Of a stretch of 64,000 bases of DNA, positions 50,859 to 59,307 are shown one piece after another. The DNA comes from Dyella sp. AtDHG13 (GTDB taxonomy: Bacteria; Pseudomonadota; Gammaproteobacteria; Xanthomonadales; Rhodanobacteraceae): assembly GCF_003201105.1 (NCBI RefSeq), contig NZ_QICJ01000003.1, positions 248,001-312,000 on the forward strand, written 5' to 3'. How positions within the stretch are numbered: position 1 is the stretch's first letter; each line of letters opens with the position of its first letter. The notes below the pieces were generated by a model. The model searched no databases. It worked only from the letters and a program-made list of their open reading frames with translations, and was not told the DNA's origin. Position numbers and translations under genes: made by a program.

Positions 50859-51438
50859 AGCGCAGGGCACGAGGATGGACTCGCGGCATCGCGCCGTCGC
50901 CCGGGAAATGGAACCGCCCGACGTCCGCTTTGGAGACGGGCACGACCAAGGCGCCGATGACCCGAAGGCCATCGGCGGAAGAGTAAGAAAACCACCTGTG
51001 GGCTGCTGCAGGCCAGGCCGTCGTCAAAGCCATTCGCTGCGTCAGCATTCGCACCCGGCCCGTTTCGTGGCTGGGGCCGGAAACCTCTGGCACACATCCG
51101 CGCACAAAGGGAGCCCGTTGTTCCGCCGGCGGGCACCGGCACCGAATACCGTGGACCGGAGCGGTCTCCTGACGGCTCGCGCCATGCTCAGGCTCGGGGC
51201 CCAAGCACAAGCAAGACGTCAGGGGACCGCTCGCGATCGACGCAAGCACATCGACCATGGCGGGCGCGTGGAGCGCGACCCGCAGAGCAAAGACCTTCCA
51301 TCCCGCTGCCCGGCATCGGCCGGAGGGGATGTGCGCACCGTTGCAGAAGGGAATGCGCGCTGGGGTGTGTCCCGTGGGCGCGGGACGTTTGCCTCGCCGC
51401 CAGTGAAGCGGCCGGCGCGGCAGAGGGAATCGCAGGCG
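50859..51438. other. 580-bp stretch without a supported gene
   Basis: Several open frames cross this GC-rich stretch on both strands, but none has a Shine-Dalgarno, recognisable motif or consistent codon use. It separates topB from the accessory genes and could hold the promoter for the 50657 transcript. I see nothing else. Confidence 0.5.
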
Positions 51439-53448
51439 TCAGGGCGTCTTGGCGGTGGACCGCTTGCGCGGCGCACCACGCTTGCCCGGCGAAGACTCGA
51501 CCGGCAGCGTGCCCTTGCAGTCCGGGTACTTGGAACAGGACCAGAACGCACCGCTCTTGCCGCTGCGCTGGCGCATCGGCGCCGCGCATTGCGGGCAGGC
51601 CGGCGACGGCGGCAGCTTCATGGCGAGCGTCGCACCACGGTACTGCTGCACGAGCTGCGTGACCCAGGAGGATTGCTTCTCGATGAACGTGTCCAGCGTC
51701 AGCGTGCCGGCTTCGATCATGTCCAGCGCCTGCTCCCACACCGCCGTCGTGCCCGGATCGGCAATGGCCGGCGGCACGGTGTCGATCAGCGTGAAAGCCG
51801 CGTCGGAAGCGCGGATGGCACGCCCCTTCTTGACCAGGTAGCCGCGGGCCAGGAGCCCGCCGATGACGTTGGCGCGCGTGGCCTCGGTGCCGATGCCCGT
51901 CGTGTCCTTGAGCTTCTGCTTCAGGCGCGGGTCGGTGACCAGCTTGGCGACGCCCTTCATGGCCTTGACCAGTTCGCCCTGCGTGTAGGGCTTGGGCGGC
52001 AGCGTCTTCAACGCCTTCAGGTCCACCGCGCCGACTTGGCAGGCCAGGCCGGCCTGCAATGCGGGCAGCACCTGGCTGCGCTGTGCGTCCTCGCCGTCAC
52101 CATCGGGTTCCGGCTCTGCCAGCACCTGGCGCCAGCCGGCAGCGACGATCTGCTTGCCAACGGCCGCCAGCGATTGCCCGCCGCATGCGAGCTGCGCCAC
52201 CGTCCGGTCGAACTCGTGATGCGGGAGGAACTGCGCCAGGTAATGCGCGCGGATCAGGCGGTAGACGTCCAGCTCTTTCTCGTTCATCGCGGAGAGGTTG
52301 GCGGGCTCCAGCGTCGGGATGATGCCGTGGTGCGCCGTCACCTTGCCGTCGTTCCAGGCGCGCGAGCGCTGGCTGCGGTCCAGGCGGTCGATGAGCGGGC
52401 GCAGGCTGGGATCGGTGGCGAGCACCGCATTGAGCACGGCCGGCACCTCGGCCAGCATGCTCTCCGGCAGGTAGCCCGAGTCGGAGCGAGGATAGGTCGT
52501 GGCCTTGTGGGTCTCGTACAGGGCCTGGGCGATGTCCAGGGATTCCTGCACATCCAGTCCCAACTGCTTGGAACAGACTTCTTGCAGCGTGCCCAGGTCG
52601 AACGGCAGCGGCGGGCCTTCGCGCATGCGCTCTGTCTCCACCGACAGCACCTGCGCCTGGCCGGCACTGCGGATGCGCTCGGCGGCCTGCTGCGCCACCG
52701 GCTGCTGCAAGCAGCGGCCGGCGTCGTCCGTGCATCCAGGCGGCGGCGTCCAGCTCGCCATGAAGCGCTGGCCCGCATGCGACAGGACCACCTCGACGGC
52801 CCAGAACGGCACGGACACGAAGCGCGCGATCTCGCGGTCGCGCTCGACTACCAGGCGCAGCGTCGGCGTCTGCACGCGCCCGACAGACAGCACGCCGCGG
52901 TAGCCGGCTTGCCGCCCGAGCACGGTGAACAGCCGGCTCAAGTTCATGCCGATCAGCCAGTCAGCCCGGCTGCGCGCCAGGGCCGAGTAGTACAGCGGCA
53001 GCGTCTCGCCAGAAGGCTTCAGCGCGCCCAGCGCCTTGCGAATGCTCGCGTCATTGAGCGCCGACAGCCACAGCCGCTGGATCGGCCCGCGGTAGCCGCA
53101 CAGCTCCACGATCTCGCGGGCGATCATCTCGCCTTCGCGGTCGGCGTCGGTGGCGATCACCAGTTCGCTCGCCTTGGCGAGCAGCTGCTGCACGGTCTTG
53201 AACTGCGCAGCGGTCTTGGGCTTGACCTCGACGCGCCAGCGCTCGGGAAGAATGGGAAGCTGGTCGATGGACCAGCGCTTGAACTGCTCGCCGTAGGCTT
53301 CTGGCGGCGCTGCTTCGATCAGGTGTCCGATGCACCAGGTCACGACGGTGCCGGAGCCGCTGTAGCAGCCATTGCCTCGTTGGCTGGCGCCCAGCACGCG
53401 GGCGATGTCCTTGCCTTGGGACGGCTTCTCGCACAGGAACACGCGCAT
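51439..53448 (-). CDS. topB: DNA topoisomerase III
   Basis: 669 residues. TOPRIM motif VIATDADREGE at 97-107, active-site region THKATTYPRSDSGYLP with the catalytic Tyr near 320, and a C-terminal zinc ribbon CPQCAAPMRQRSGKSGAFWSCSKYPDCKG near 618-645. ICE-borne TopB-type enzymes decatenate and relax single-stranded intermediates during replication and transfer. It is in the core block with ssb and the rep gene, as in ICEclc. A 19-bp palindrome lies 178 bp upstream. Confidence 0.95.
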   Translation of the reverse strand: MRVFLCEKPSQGKDIARVLGASQRGNGCYSGSGTVVTWCIGHLIEAAPPEAYGEQFKRWSIDQLPILPERWRVEVKPKTAAQFKTVQQLLAKASELVIATDADREGEMIAREIVELCGYRGPIQRLWLSALNDASIRKALGALKPSGETLPLYYSALARSRADWLIGMNLSRLFTVLGRQAGYRGVLSVGRVQTPTLRLVVERDREIARFVSVPFWAVEVVLSHAGQRFMASWTPPPGCTDDAGRCLQQPVAQQAAERIRSAGQAQVLSVETERMREGPPLPFDLGTLQEVCSKQLGLDVQESLDIAQALYETHKATTYPRSDSGYLPESMLAEVPAVLNAVLATDPSLRPLIDRLDRSQRSRAWNDGKVTAHHGIIPTLEPANLSAMNEKELDVYRLIRAHYLAQFLPHHEFDRTVAQLACGGQSLAAVGKQIVAAGWRQVLAEPEPDGDGEDAQRSQVLPALQAGLACQVGAVDLKALKTLPPKPYTQGELVKAMKGVAKLVTDPRLKQKLKDTTGIGTEATRANVIGGLLARGYLVKKGRAIRASDAAFTLIDTVPPAIADPGTTAVWEQALDMIEAGTLTLDTFIEKQSSWVTQLVQQYRGATLAMKLPPSPACPQCAAPMRQRSGKSGAFWSCSKYPDCKGTLPVESSPGKRGAPRKRSTAKTP

Positions 53449-53625
53449 GAAGCCTCCTCTGGAATGTGCGGTTCATCGAATGGCCCCAGCTTGGCGGGGC
53501 CGGCAGATGCCGGCAGCAAGAAAGCCGATTGGCGCAGCCCCCGCTTTGTCCACAAGTCGTCGGCGGCTGGCGCAGCGGGAGGCTCGTATCGGGAGAGCGA
53601 CTGGAACTCGGTGGACGACCTTGGC

Positions 53626-53644
53626 GCTATCCCCTGGGGATAGC
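53626..53644. promoter_or_regulatory. 19-bp palindrome upstream of topB
   Basis: GCTATCCCCTGGGGATAGC, followed by TCGCT. The same palindrome with A in the centre and the same flank occurs at 55599-55617 upstream of the inrR-like gene. Candidate activator site shared by two ICE core promoters. Confidence 0.65.
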
Positions 53645-53698
53645 TCGCTGGTGCATGGCGGGCGTCTGAGGGTTGCTACAGCCGCCCCCTTGCGGGAA

Positions 53699-54145
53699 TC
53701 AGGCCTTGGCCTTGGTTTCCTTCGGCGGCTTTGTCCCCTTGGCCTCCTTGGGCGGCGGTACGGTCGCCTCGGAGTCCAGCGTCCGCGCGCTGAGGGTCAC
53801 GGCCTGGATGCGGTACGGCAGGATACCGACGCGCCGTGCTTCGATCTTGAAGGTCGTGCGCTCGTTGTCGTCGGCGTCCTCCCACTCGTCCTTGATCGTC
53901 CGGCCCTCGACCAGCACGCGCATGCCCTTCTGGTACAGCGTCTTCCAGTGGTCGGCCTCGCGGTGCCACAGTTCGACCGGCGCCCAGAAGCCGCCGCGAT
54001 CCTCGAAGCCATCCTTGGTGGGAATGGGGTTGTCGAAGTAGACGTTCAGCCGCAGCAACCGGCGCGGCTCGTCGTTGCCGTTCGGAAACTCGCGGTAGTC
54101 CGGCGCAGAACCGATGTTGCCCTCGCCGACGAAGTGCGTGCTCAT
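53699..54145 (-). CDS. ssb: single-stranded DNA-binding protein
   Basis: 148 residues. MSTHFVGEGNIGSAPDYREFPNG...LRLNVYFDNP and FWAPVELWHREADHW...YQKGMRVLVEGRTIKDEWEDADDNERTTFKIEARRVGILP form an OB-fold SSB domain; the ICE type lacks the standard acidic DDDIPF tail and ends in a Lys/Pro-rich tail. It protects transferred or replicating ICE DNA. It overlaps the DUF3158 gene by four bases. In ICEclc ssb lies in the inrR transcript, as here. Confidence 0.92.
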   Translation of the reverse strand: MSTHFVGEGNIGSAPDYREFPNGNDEPRRLLRLNVYFDNPIPTKDGFEDRGGFWAPVELWHREADHWKTLYQKGMRVLVEGRTIKDEWEDADDNERTTFKIEARRVGILPYRIQAVTLSARTLDSEATVPPPKEAKGTKPPKETKAKA

Positions 54146-54687
54146 GGTGACTCCTTGGTGGTGGGTGAAGTGGTGGTGGACGCGGCACGTCCCTGGACCC
54201 GCCGCAGGTAGACCGCCTCGGCTGCGGCCATCTTGTTGGCGCAGTCCACGGCTTGGCGGGCAAGGGTGTGGGCGAGGCTGATCTGCATGTTCAGCACGAT
54301 GCGCTGCAGCTCGATCGCGTACAGGTCGTCGATCAGCGAGGCCGGCGTCGTCGGGCGCGCAAGCAGCGATTCCCACAGCGCCACACCCATGCTGGAACGG
54401 TCGAGGTTGCGCCAGCGCAGAAAGGTCGTGCCTGCGCCAGTGGCCTGCTGGGCCAGTTGCACGTCCAGCCGGCTGAAGGGAAAGGCGCGCGCCTGCGGGA
54501 GGATGCGCTGCTGCGCCAGCGCGATCACGTCGTCGCGTAGCGCGGTGCATTGGCTGGCCCAGGTCTCCAGACTCCCCTTACCTTTAAAGGGCTTCAAAAG
54601 GCCTTTTAGGTAGGCCGCGTGTTCCAGCCGCTGGAAGTCTGCCTGTTCCAAAGGCGCGAAGCGCAGCGATGACGTGGATGCGGTCAT
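54142..54687 (-). CDS. DUF3158 family ICE protein
   Basis: 181 residues. FAPLEQADFQRLEHAAYLKGLLKPFKGKGSLETWASQC is the DUF3158 signature, followed by FLRWRNLDRSSMGVALWESLL. Function unknown; always between the inrR-like gene and ssb in this ICE family. Overlaps both neighbours by four bases, so the three genes are one translationally coupled unit. Confidence 0.87.
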   Translation of the reverse strand: MTASTSSLRFAPLEQADFQRLEHAAYLKGLLKPFKGKGSLETWASQCTALRDDVIALAQQRILPQARAFPFSRLDVQLAQQATGAGTTFLRWRNLDRSSMGVALWESLLARPTTPASLIDDLYAIELQRIVLNMQISLAHTLARQAVDCANKMAAAEAVYLRRVQGRAASTTTSPTTKESP

Positions 54688-55478
54688 TCAGTGGCGTCCT
54701 CGCCGCGAGCACTATCGGCTGCGCCATCCTTCGATGCCGTGTCGGTGCTGGTGTCGGCGTCGGCGTTGGTGTGAGCGGCCGGCGTGCCGGCGCGGTTGCC
54801 CCGCCGCGCGATCGGTGGCGCAAAGCGCGAGCGGCGCGTGCCTTCGAGCACGTCCTGCGGCAGCTCGCCGAACTTCTCCAACGCCGTGCGCGCTACCGCG
54901 TTTTTGGAAGCAAAGTCGTCGCGCGTCGCACCGGAATAGCGGTACTGCTGTGCCAGCGAGAAAAGGGAGCGCAGCGCATGCGCGCCATCGTTGAGCCAGC
55001 GCTCCAGTGTGCTGCGGTCGATCAGCGCCGTGTGGTGGGCCAGGATCAGCCGCCGCGCCAAGTCGTCGTAGTCGGCCAGCAGGTAGACCGCCATGAACCC
55101 GAGCTGGGCGTTCACGAACAGCGGCAGCTTCACCGGCTGCACGTTCATGTTCTCGCCCAGCGACAGCGCCGCGGGCACGTCCGCGAGGGCCTGGTCCACC
55201 TGCTCGCGCAGTCCCTTCAACGCGGCCTTCGTCTGCTCCAGCTTGTCCTCGATGCGCATCATCCACCAGTCGCTGTACGGGTCGTCCTGCTCGGAGCCCC
55301 GTTTCATCTTGTTCATGACGCTGATGTAGGCGTTCAAGCCGATGATGCCGGGGCGTCCTTCGGCCGGCGCGCGGCCATGCCAGATGCGGGAAGCGTGGTG
55401 GGTGTGCAGCGTCAGCGACATCGTGCTGCGCAGCGACCCGAGATTGAGTTGCAGCGGTTCAGAGCGTTCGGTGGCCAT
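54684..55478 (-). CDS. InrR-like protein (TIGR03761 / PFL_4669 family)
   Basis: 264 residues. GSLRSTMSLTLHTHHASRIWHGR and GIIGLNAYISVMNKMKRGSEQDDPYSDWWMMRIEDKL match the TIGR03761 family. In ICEclc the homologue InrR raises integrase expression in the transfer-competent subpopulation. The start was set at MATERSEPLQ; the open frame extends 126 codons upstream across the preceding intergenic region and gene end. A 19-bp palindrome is 121 bp upstream. Confidence 0.88.
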   Translation of the reverse strand: MATERSEPLQLNLGSLRSTMSLTLHTHHASRIWHGRAPAEGRPGIIGLNAYISVMNKMKRGSEQDDPYSDWWMMRIEDKLEQTKAALKGLREQVDQALADVPAALSLGENMNVQPVKLPLFVNAQLGFMAVYLLADYDDLARRLILAHHTALIDRSTLERWLNDGAHALRSLFSLAQQYRYSGATRDDFASKNAVARTALEKFGELPQDVLEGTRRSRFAPPIARRGNRAGTPAAHTNADADTSTDTASKDGAADSARGEDATE

Positions 55479-55598
55479 GGGTGACGACTCGCGGTAAGGG
55501 AACGAGCCGTCAGCATTCGCATTGGCTGGAAGGGCGTCAGTCAACAAACCGCATCCACGTTGCGCCCGGTTTGCAATGCTGGAAGGCTGTCTGTGCCG

Positions 55599-55617
55599 GC
55601 TATCCCCAGGGGATAGC
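55599..55617. promoter_or_regulatory. 19-bp palindrome upstream of the inrR-like gene
   Basis: GCTATCCCCAGGGGATAGC, followed by TCGCT, in the gap between the rep-like gene end and inrR. Twin of the site at 53626-53644. The inrR promoter is a target of the BisDC activator in ICEclc, so this is a candidate BisDC-type site (inference). Confidence 0.65.
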
Positions 55618-55621
55618 TCGC

Positions 55622-56833
55622 TCACGGCCGCCGCAGGCTCGACCGAATCTTGTCCAGGTAGGCGCGCGCCACTGCGGGATCGGCCGGCCGCGATTCGGCT
55701 GGTGATGGCGCTGGTGATGGCGGCGGTGTCGCGGCCTGCGCCGCGCCTCTTTCGCCGGCCCACGCCTTGAACTCGCCGCGGATCGCCTTCTGGATGATGC
55801 CGAACAGGTAGCCGGCCGGGTTGCGGACCGCGCTGTTGCGGCAGCGCGCGTCCCATTCGCCCAGCACTGCCTGCCGCTGCGACTCGTCCACCTGCTGCAA
55901 GGCGACCAACGCGCCGCTCTGCTGCTCGTCCTTCAAGGCCAGGAAGCGCTGGGGCAGGCGCAAGCTGTCTTCCAAGCCTCGTGCGCGCGGTACTGTACGT
56001 ACTTCACTATGACTTTGAATACGTACTGTACGGTCCTGCTTCGGATTCCGAAGAGAGCCGTCTGGCGCGGGTTTCAGCCCTGCTTCGGAATCCGAAGACG
56101 GCGCATCGGCATTCCGAAGAAGGGCCGGCGAGCCTTCTTCGGATTCGTGATCCACAGCCTCTTGTGGATAACTCCCCGCCGCGCACTCGCCCGTCGCCAT
56201 GCGCTGTGCCAGCACCTGCAAGCGCGTCGGCAGCGTGCGGCCGCTGAGCATCGGGTCTTCGGCGATTTCCTTGAGCGTCTGCACGCCGACGATCTGCACC
56301 GCCTTCGCCGCGTGCGTGAGCGCCTGGTTGACGAGGCCCAAGTAGTCGGGGTCGAGCTGCATCGCTTCAAACGGCGTGAGCGGCTCGTCGTGCAGCACGT
56401 AGAGGTTGCCGAGAATGCGGCCGGTCTTGGGGTCGCGGCGCCGCCGCACCAGCGATAGCCAGCGCGTAAGTCGCAGCAGCGTCAGTGCCCGCGCCACGGT
56501 CTCGTGCGAGGCCTGCGCGGCGCAGGGCATCGACGCCAAGTACGGCCGGAGCTGGTCGTAGGTCGGGAAGGCCGTCACGCCATCGTCGTTGAGCTGCAGG
56601 CGGAACACCTGCCAGGCGTTGCGCTCCAGCGGCGTCAGGCGCCGGTCCAGGAACAGCCGGCGCGGCACGCTCTCATGCCGGTTGCCGCTGTAGAGAAAGG
56701 CGTCAGCCTGTGGAGCAGCGCCTCTGGCCGGTGCCGCCGGTCCAGGGGCCGGGGCCAGTTTCTGGAGCGCATCGTCGAACAGGGCCGACAGCGCCACCGG
56801 ACCCTCGCGCCGTGGTGCGCTGTCCGTCGTCAT
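55622..56833 (-). CDS. STY4528-type ICE replication-associated protein
   Basis: 403 residues. The N-terminal domain has RRLFLDRRLTPLERNAWQVFRLQLNDDGVTAFPTYDQLRPYLASMPC, a winged-helix typical of replication initiators and of the STY4528 family; residues 230-285 form a low-complexity linker; the C-terminal part has NPAGYLFGIIQKAIRGEFKAWAG. The linker-coding DNA carries iteron-like palindromes (55990-56146). Probably involved in ICE replication after excision. It follows the DUF2857 gene by four bases. Confidence 0.82.
   Translation of the reverse strand: MTTDSAPRREGPVALSALFDDALQKLAPAPGPAAPARGAAPQADAFLYSGNRHESVPRRLFLDRRLTPLERNAWQVFRLQLNDDGVTAFPTYDQLRPYLASMPCAAQASHETVARALTLLRLTRWLSLVRRRRDPKTGRILGNLYVLHDEPLTPFEAMQLDPDYLGLVNQALTHAAKAVQIVGVQTLKEIAEDPMLSGRTLPTRLQVLAQRMATGECAAGSYPQEAVDHESEEGSPALLRNADAPSSDSEAGLKPAPDGSLRNPKQDRTVRIQSHSEVRTVPRARGLEDSLRLPQRFLALKDEQQSGALVALQQVDESQRQAVLGEWDARCRNSAVRNPAGYLFGIIQKAIRGEFKAWAGERGAAQAATPPPSPAPSPAESRPADPAVARAYLDKIRSSLRRP
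55990..56146. repeat. iteron-like repeats inside the rep-like gene
   Basis: GTACTGTACG occurs twice as a direct repeat (55990-55999 and 56023-56032). Two perfect 15-bp palindromes CTTCGGA-N-TCCGAAG follow (56039-56053 and 56083-56097), 44 bp apart, then an inverted pair CCGAAGAAGG / CCTTCTTCGG (56114-56123 and 56133-56142). All lie in the stretch coding the low-complexity linker. Confidence 0.65.
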
Positions 56834-56837
56834 GGCC

Positions 56838-57398
56838 TTACACCAGCCCCTGGTCGATCCAGTTCCGTATCGCCGCCCAGATGACCGACATGGGCAGGCT
56901 CATGGTCTCGGCCAGGTCCATGCTCAACGTGAGCATCGCCACCTCGTCGTGCAGCGCGATGTCGCGCTGCGCGACGGCGGCCTTCCAGTGCTCCCATAAG
57001 GCCACGTCCTGCGCTTCGTCCAGCACGGGGTGGCGGCCCTTGCGTTTGGGCAGGCCCAGGATGTCCCGGCGCAGCGCCACCTCCTGGTGCGTCAGGCCGA
57101 AGAACTTGCTGACCATCTCCGTGCTCGCGCCCAGACGCAGCATGCGGTCCACCGTGGCGATCTCCTGCTCGACGTCGTGCACCTGACTCAGCAGCCGCTT
57201 GAGCACTTCGCGGTTCACCGACACCGAGCACCACGACACAGTGGCATTGACCAGGACGGAGACGAGGGCCGGATGCTTCAGCGCGTCCAGTTCTTCCTCG
57301 CCGAACCCCATGAGCTTGCAGCGTCGCAATTGCCCGTTGCGCAGGTCGTGCAGCGCCTGCGCGATCACGGCCTGGTTGAGCGGGTGCGGTGCCGACAT
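56838..57398 (-). CDS. DUF2857 protein, BisC-like (FlhC-related) regulator
   Basis: 186 residues. LRNGQLRRCKLMGFGEEELDALKHPALVSVLVNATVSWCSVSVNREVLKRLL and LGASTEMVSKFFGLTHQEVALRRDILGLP (a helix-turn-helix near 95-125) are DUF2857 features. In ICEclc the equivalent gene product BisC, together with BisD, forms the activator that locks in transfer competence. Gene order (bisD-like parB upstream) is the same. It starts 16 bp after the parB stop. Confidence 0.85.
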   Translation of the reverse strand: MSAPHPLNQAVIAQALHDLRNGQLRRCKLMGFGEEELDALKHPALVSVLVNATVSWCSVSVNREVLKRLLSQVHDVEQEIATVDRMLRLGASTEMVSKFFGLTHQEVALRRDILGLPKRKGRHPVLDEAQDVALWEHWKAAVAQRDIALHDEVAMLTLSMDLAETMSLPMSVIWAAIRNWIDQGLV

Positions 57399-57413
57399 GG
57401 TGGGCTGCTCCGC

Positions 57414-59054
57414 TCAGGCGCCGTGATCCGATGCGCCGGCCGGCGCATCGGTTTCCAGATCCAGCAGCCGGCGCGCGAGGCGCAGCAACCGGAACAACTT
57501 GACCAGCCCCGCATCGCTTAGGCGCGCGGACGTGCTGCCGTGGCCGTGCAGCAGTGGCCCCAGGTCGTCGGCCAGCCGTGTGCGATCCAGCCCGGTGGCC
57601 GGCAAAGACGCTGCGCTCAGCGCATGCAGCAGGGTCAGCACGGCCTGCGCGAACGCCGGCAGGCTGCGCCCCTCGCTGCCAACCACGCAGACGAAGCCGA
57701 TGCCGCTGTCGCGCGGCTCGACCTGATCGGCCACCGCAGCCTCGTCGGCGATTTCGCGGGCGAACTGCGCGATGTGCACGCGCAGGCGATCCGGCGCGTC
57801 CAGGCCGGGCTCGATGAACCACACATCCGAAATCGGGTACAGCCCGCCCGCCTGCACCGGCACCGCTTGAAGGACGTTGGCCGCGAAGTCGGGCAGCTTG
57901 TCGCCCATCTGGTCGGCGACCATGCGCTGGATGGATTGCAGCCGGTCGGTCGTCGGCGCGGGCGACACGATGTGCGCCTGCAGGCGTTCGTCATCCTTCT
58001 CTTCGCGCGGCGCCGTAGCTTGGGGCAGAGACGGCGTGGCAGCGGGCGTGACCGCAATGCTGGCCGGCGACGCTGGCATCTGCGGTCTCGGTGCAGCAGT
58101 CACAGCGGGCGGCGCCGACATCGCTAATGCAGGCGGGCTCACCGGCGCCGGCTCGCTGGTCAATGCCCGCTGCCGGCTCTCGCTGTCGTCGATCTCCAAG
58201 GACAGCGTGTCGTAGTCCACCGCCAGCAGCTCGGCCATCTGGCCCACCAGTTCGTCCTGCACGCGCTGCGGCGCGAAGTCGTCCGGCTGGGCGTCGAACT
58301 GCGACAGCACGTCCTGGAACAGCGAAGCGAAGTCCATCGACACGTCGCGCGACGAGCCCCGCCGCTCCCAGGTGCGCTCGCAGGCCTTGCGCAGCACGGC
58401 CAGCCGCTCCACCTGGTGCCGGCCCAGGCCGCCATAGAGCAGCGTGGGGATCGCCGGCAGCAGGTAGCGCACGGCATCACCCATCCTGCTGATGTGCGAC
58501 TGCTGCACCGGGAAGCCATCGGCCGCCAGGCGCCGCGCGAGTTCCGACTGCGACAGCGCCTGCCCGGTCTCCTGCTCGTAGAACTCGCGTGCCTTCTCGA
58601 CGCCCAGGGCGCGTTCGATGAAGGTCAGGCCGCCGCGCAGTTCGTTCTCGGCCAGGTGGCCGGTGAGCAGGACCAGCTCGCCACGCTCGGGCCACGGGCG
58701 GAACAGGCAAGCGATGCGGAAGAAGCGTTCTTCCTTGGTCTCGGCCCACAGCTCTCGCAATATCGCCAGCCGCGTGTTGCCGCCGTTGCGGATGATGTAG
58801 TGCGGCTCGCCCGGCCGCCGTGTGATCGCGGGCGGCGCGTCCAAGCCGCGTTCGCGAATGGAGGCCTTGATGTCTTCATAGACCGGGTTGCGCGTCACGC
58901 GCGGGTCGTGGTCGTAGGGGCGCAGTTGATCCAGCGTGACGACCATCGGCGTGTCGGCGATCGGGTCGGTCAGCGCGGCAGCCGTTGGCCCGCTGCGCTC
59001 GAAGCCCGAGGCCAGCAGCTTGGCGGCCATGTCCTGCGGCGTGAGGTCAGCCAT
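57414..59054 (-). CDS. ParB-domain protein, BisD-like
   Basis: 546 residues. ParB N-terminal domain: VTLDQLRPYDHDPRVTRNPVYEDIKASIRERGLDAPPAITRRPGE with IIRNGGNTRLAILREL (normally GERRxRA), then an HTH region LSQSELARRLAADGFPVQQSHISRMGDAV near 170-200. A disordered Ala/Pro linker (about 330-400) and a C-terminal domain follow. In ICEclc the homologue is BisD, partner of BisC. Start overlaps shi by eight bases. Longer than plasmid ParB because of the extra C-terminal domain. Confidence 0.9.
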   Translation of the reverse strand: MADLTPQDMAAKLLASGFERSGPTAAALTDPIADTPMVVTLDQLRPYDHDPRVTRNPVYEDIKASIRERGLDAPPAITRRPGEPHYIIRNGGNTRLAILRELWAETKEERFFRIACLFRPWPERGELVLLTGHLAENELRGGLTFIERALGVEKAREFYEQETGQALSQSELARRLAADGFPVQQSHISRMGDAVRYLLPAIPTLLYGGLGRHQVERLAVLRKACERTWERRGSSRDVSMDFASLFQDVLSQFDAQPDDFAPQRVQDELVGQMAELLAVDYDTLSLEIDDSESRQRALTSEPAPVSPPALAMSAPPAVTAAPRPQMPASPASIAVTPAATPSLPQATAPREEKDDERLQAHIVSPAPTTDRLQSIQRMVADQMGDKLPDFAANVLQAVPVQAGGLYPISDVWFIEPGLDAPDRLRVHIAQFAREIADEAAVADQVEPRDSGIGFVCVVGSEGRSLPAFAQAVLTLLHALSAASLPATGLDRTRLADDLGPLLHGHGSTSARLSDAGLVKLFRLLRLARRLLDLETDAPAGASDHGA

Positions 59055-59307
59055 GGCCGTCCTCCGGTGTGGATGCGGACGCGGCGGCCTGCGCTTCTCG
59101 GCCGGCGCGCCGAAGCTGTGCGCGGGCGTTGAGCCCGGCGCGGTGATCGCTTGTCGTGGAGCTGGTGTAGATCGCCGCGCAGCCTGTCTTGGTGAACTTG
59201 AGGTGGCCGCCCGGCGTGCGCTTGACGTGCCAGCCTTCACCCAGCGCAAACTCGATGAGCGCGCGCAGCCGCTTGTGCCCGCGGGCGAGGTCATGGGCGC
59301 TCGCCAT
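59047..59307 (-). CDS. Shi-like small protein with HicA-type fold
   Basis: 86 residues. ALGEGWHVKRTPGGHLKFTKTGCAAIYTSSTTSDHRAGLNARAQLRRA resembles the HicA dsRBD-like fold, where GGxHxxF holds the catalytic His. In ICEclc the gene at this place, shi, together with parA impairs division of transfer-competent cells. No HicB antitoxin is adjacent. It overlaps parA and parB at its two ends. Confidence 0.8.
   Translation of the reverse strand: MASAHDLARGHKRLRALIEFALGEGWHVKRTPGGHLKFTKTGCAAIYTSSTTSDHRAGLNARAQLRRAGREAQAAASASTPEDGHG

Noticed and set aside
50875-53643. A 922-codon + strand open frame opposite topoisomerase III
   Set aside because: Antisense shadow; no motif, while topoisomerase III has TOPRIM, active-site Tyr and zinc ribbon on the - strand.
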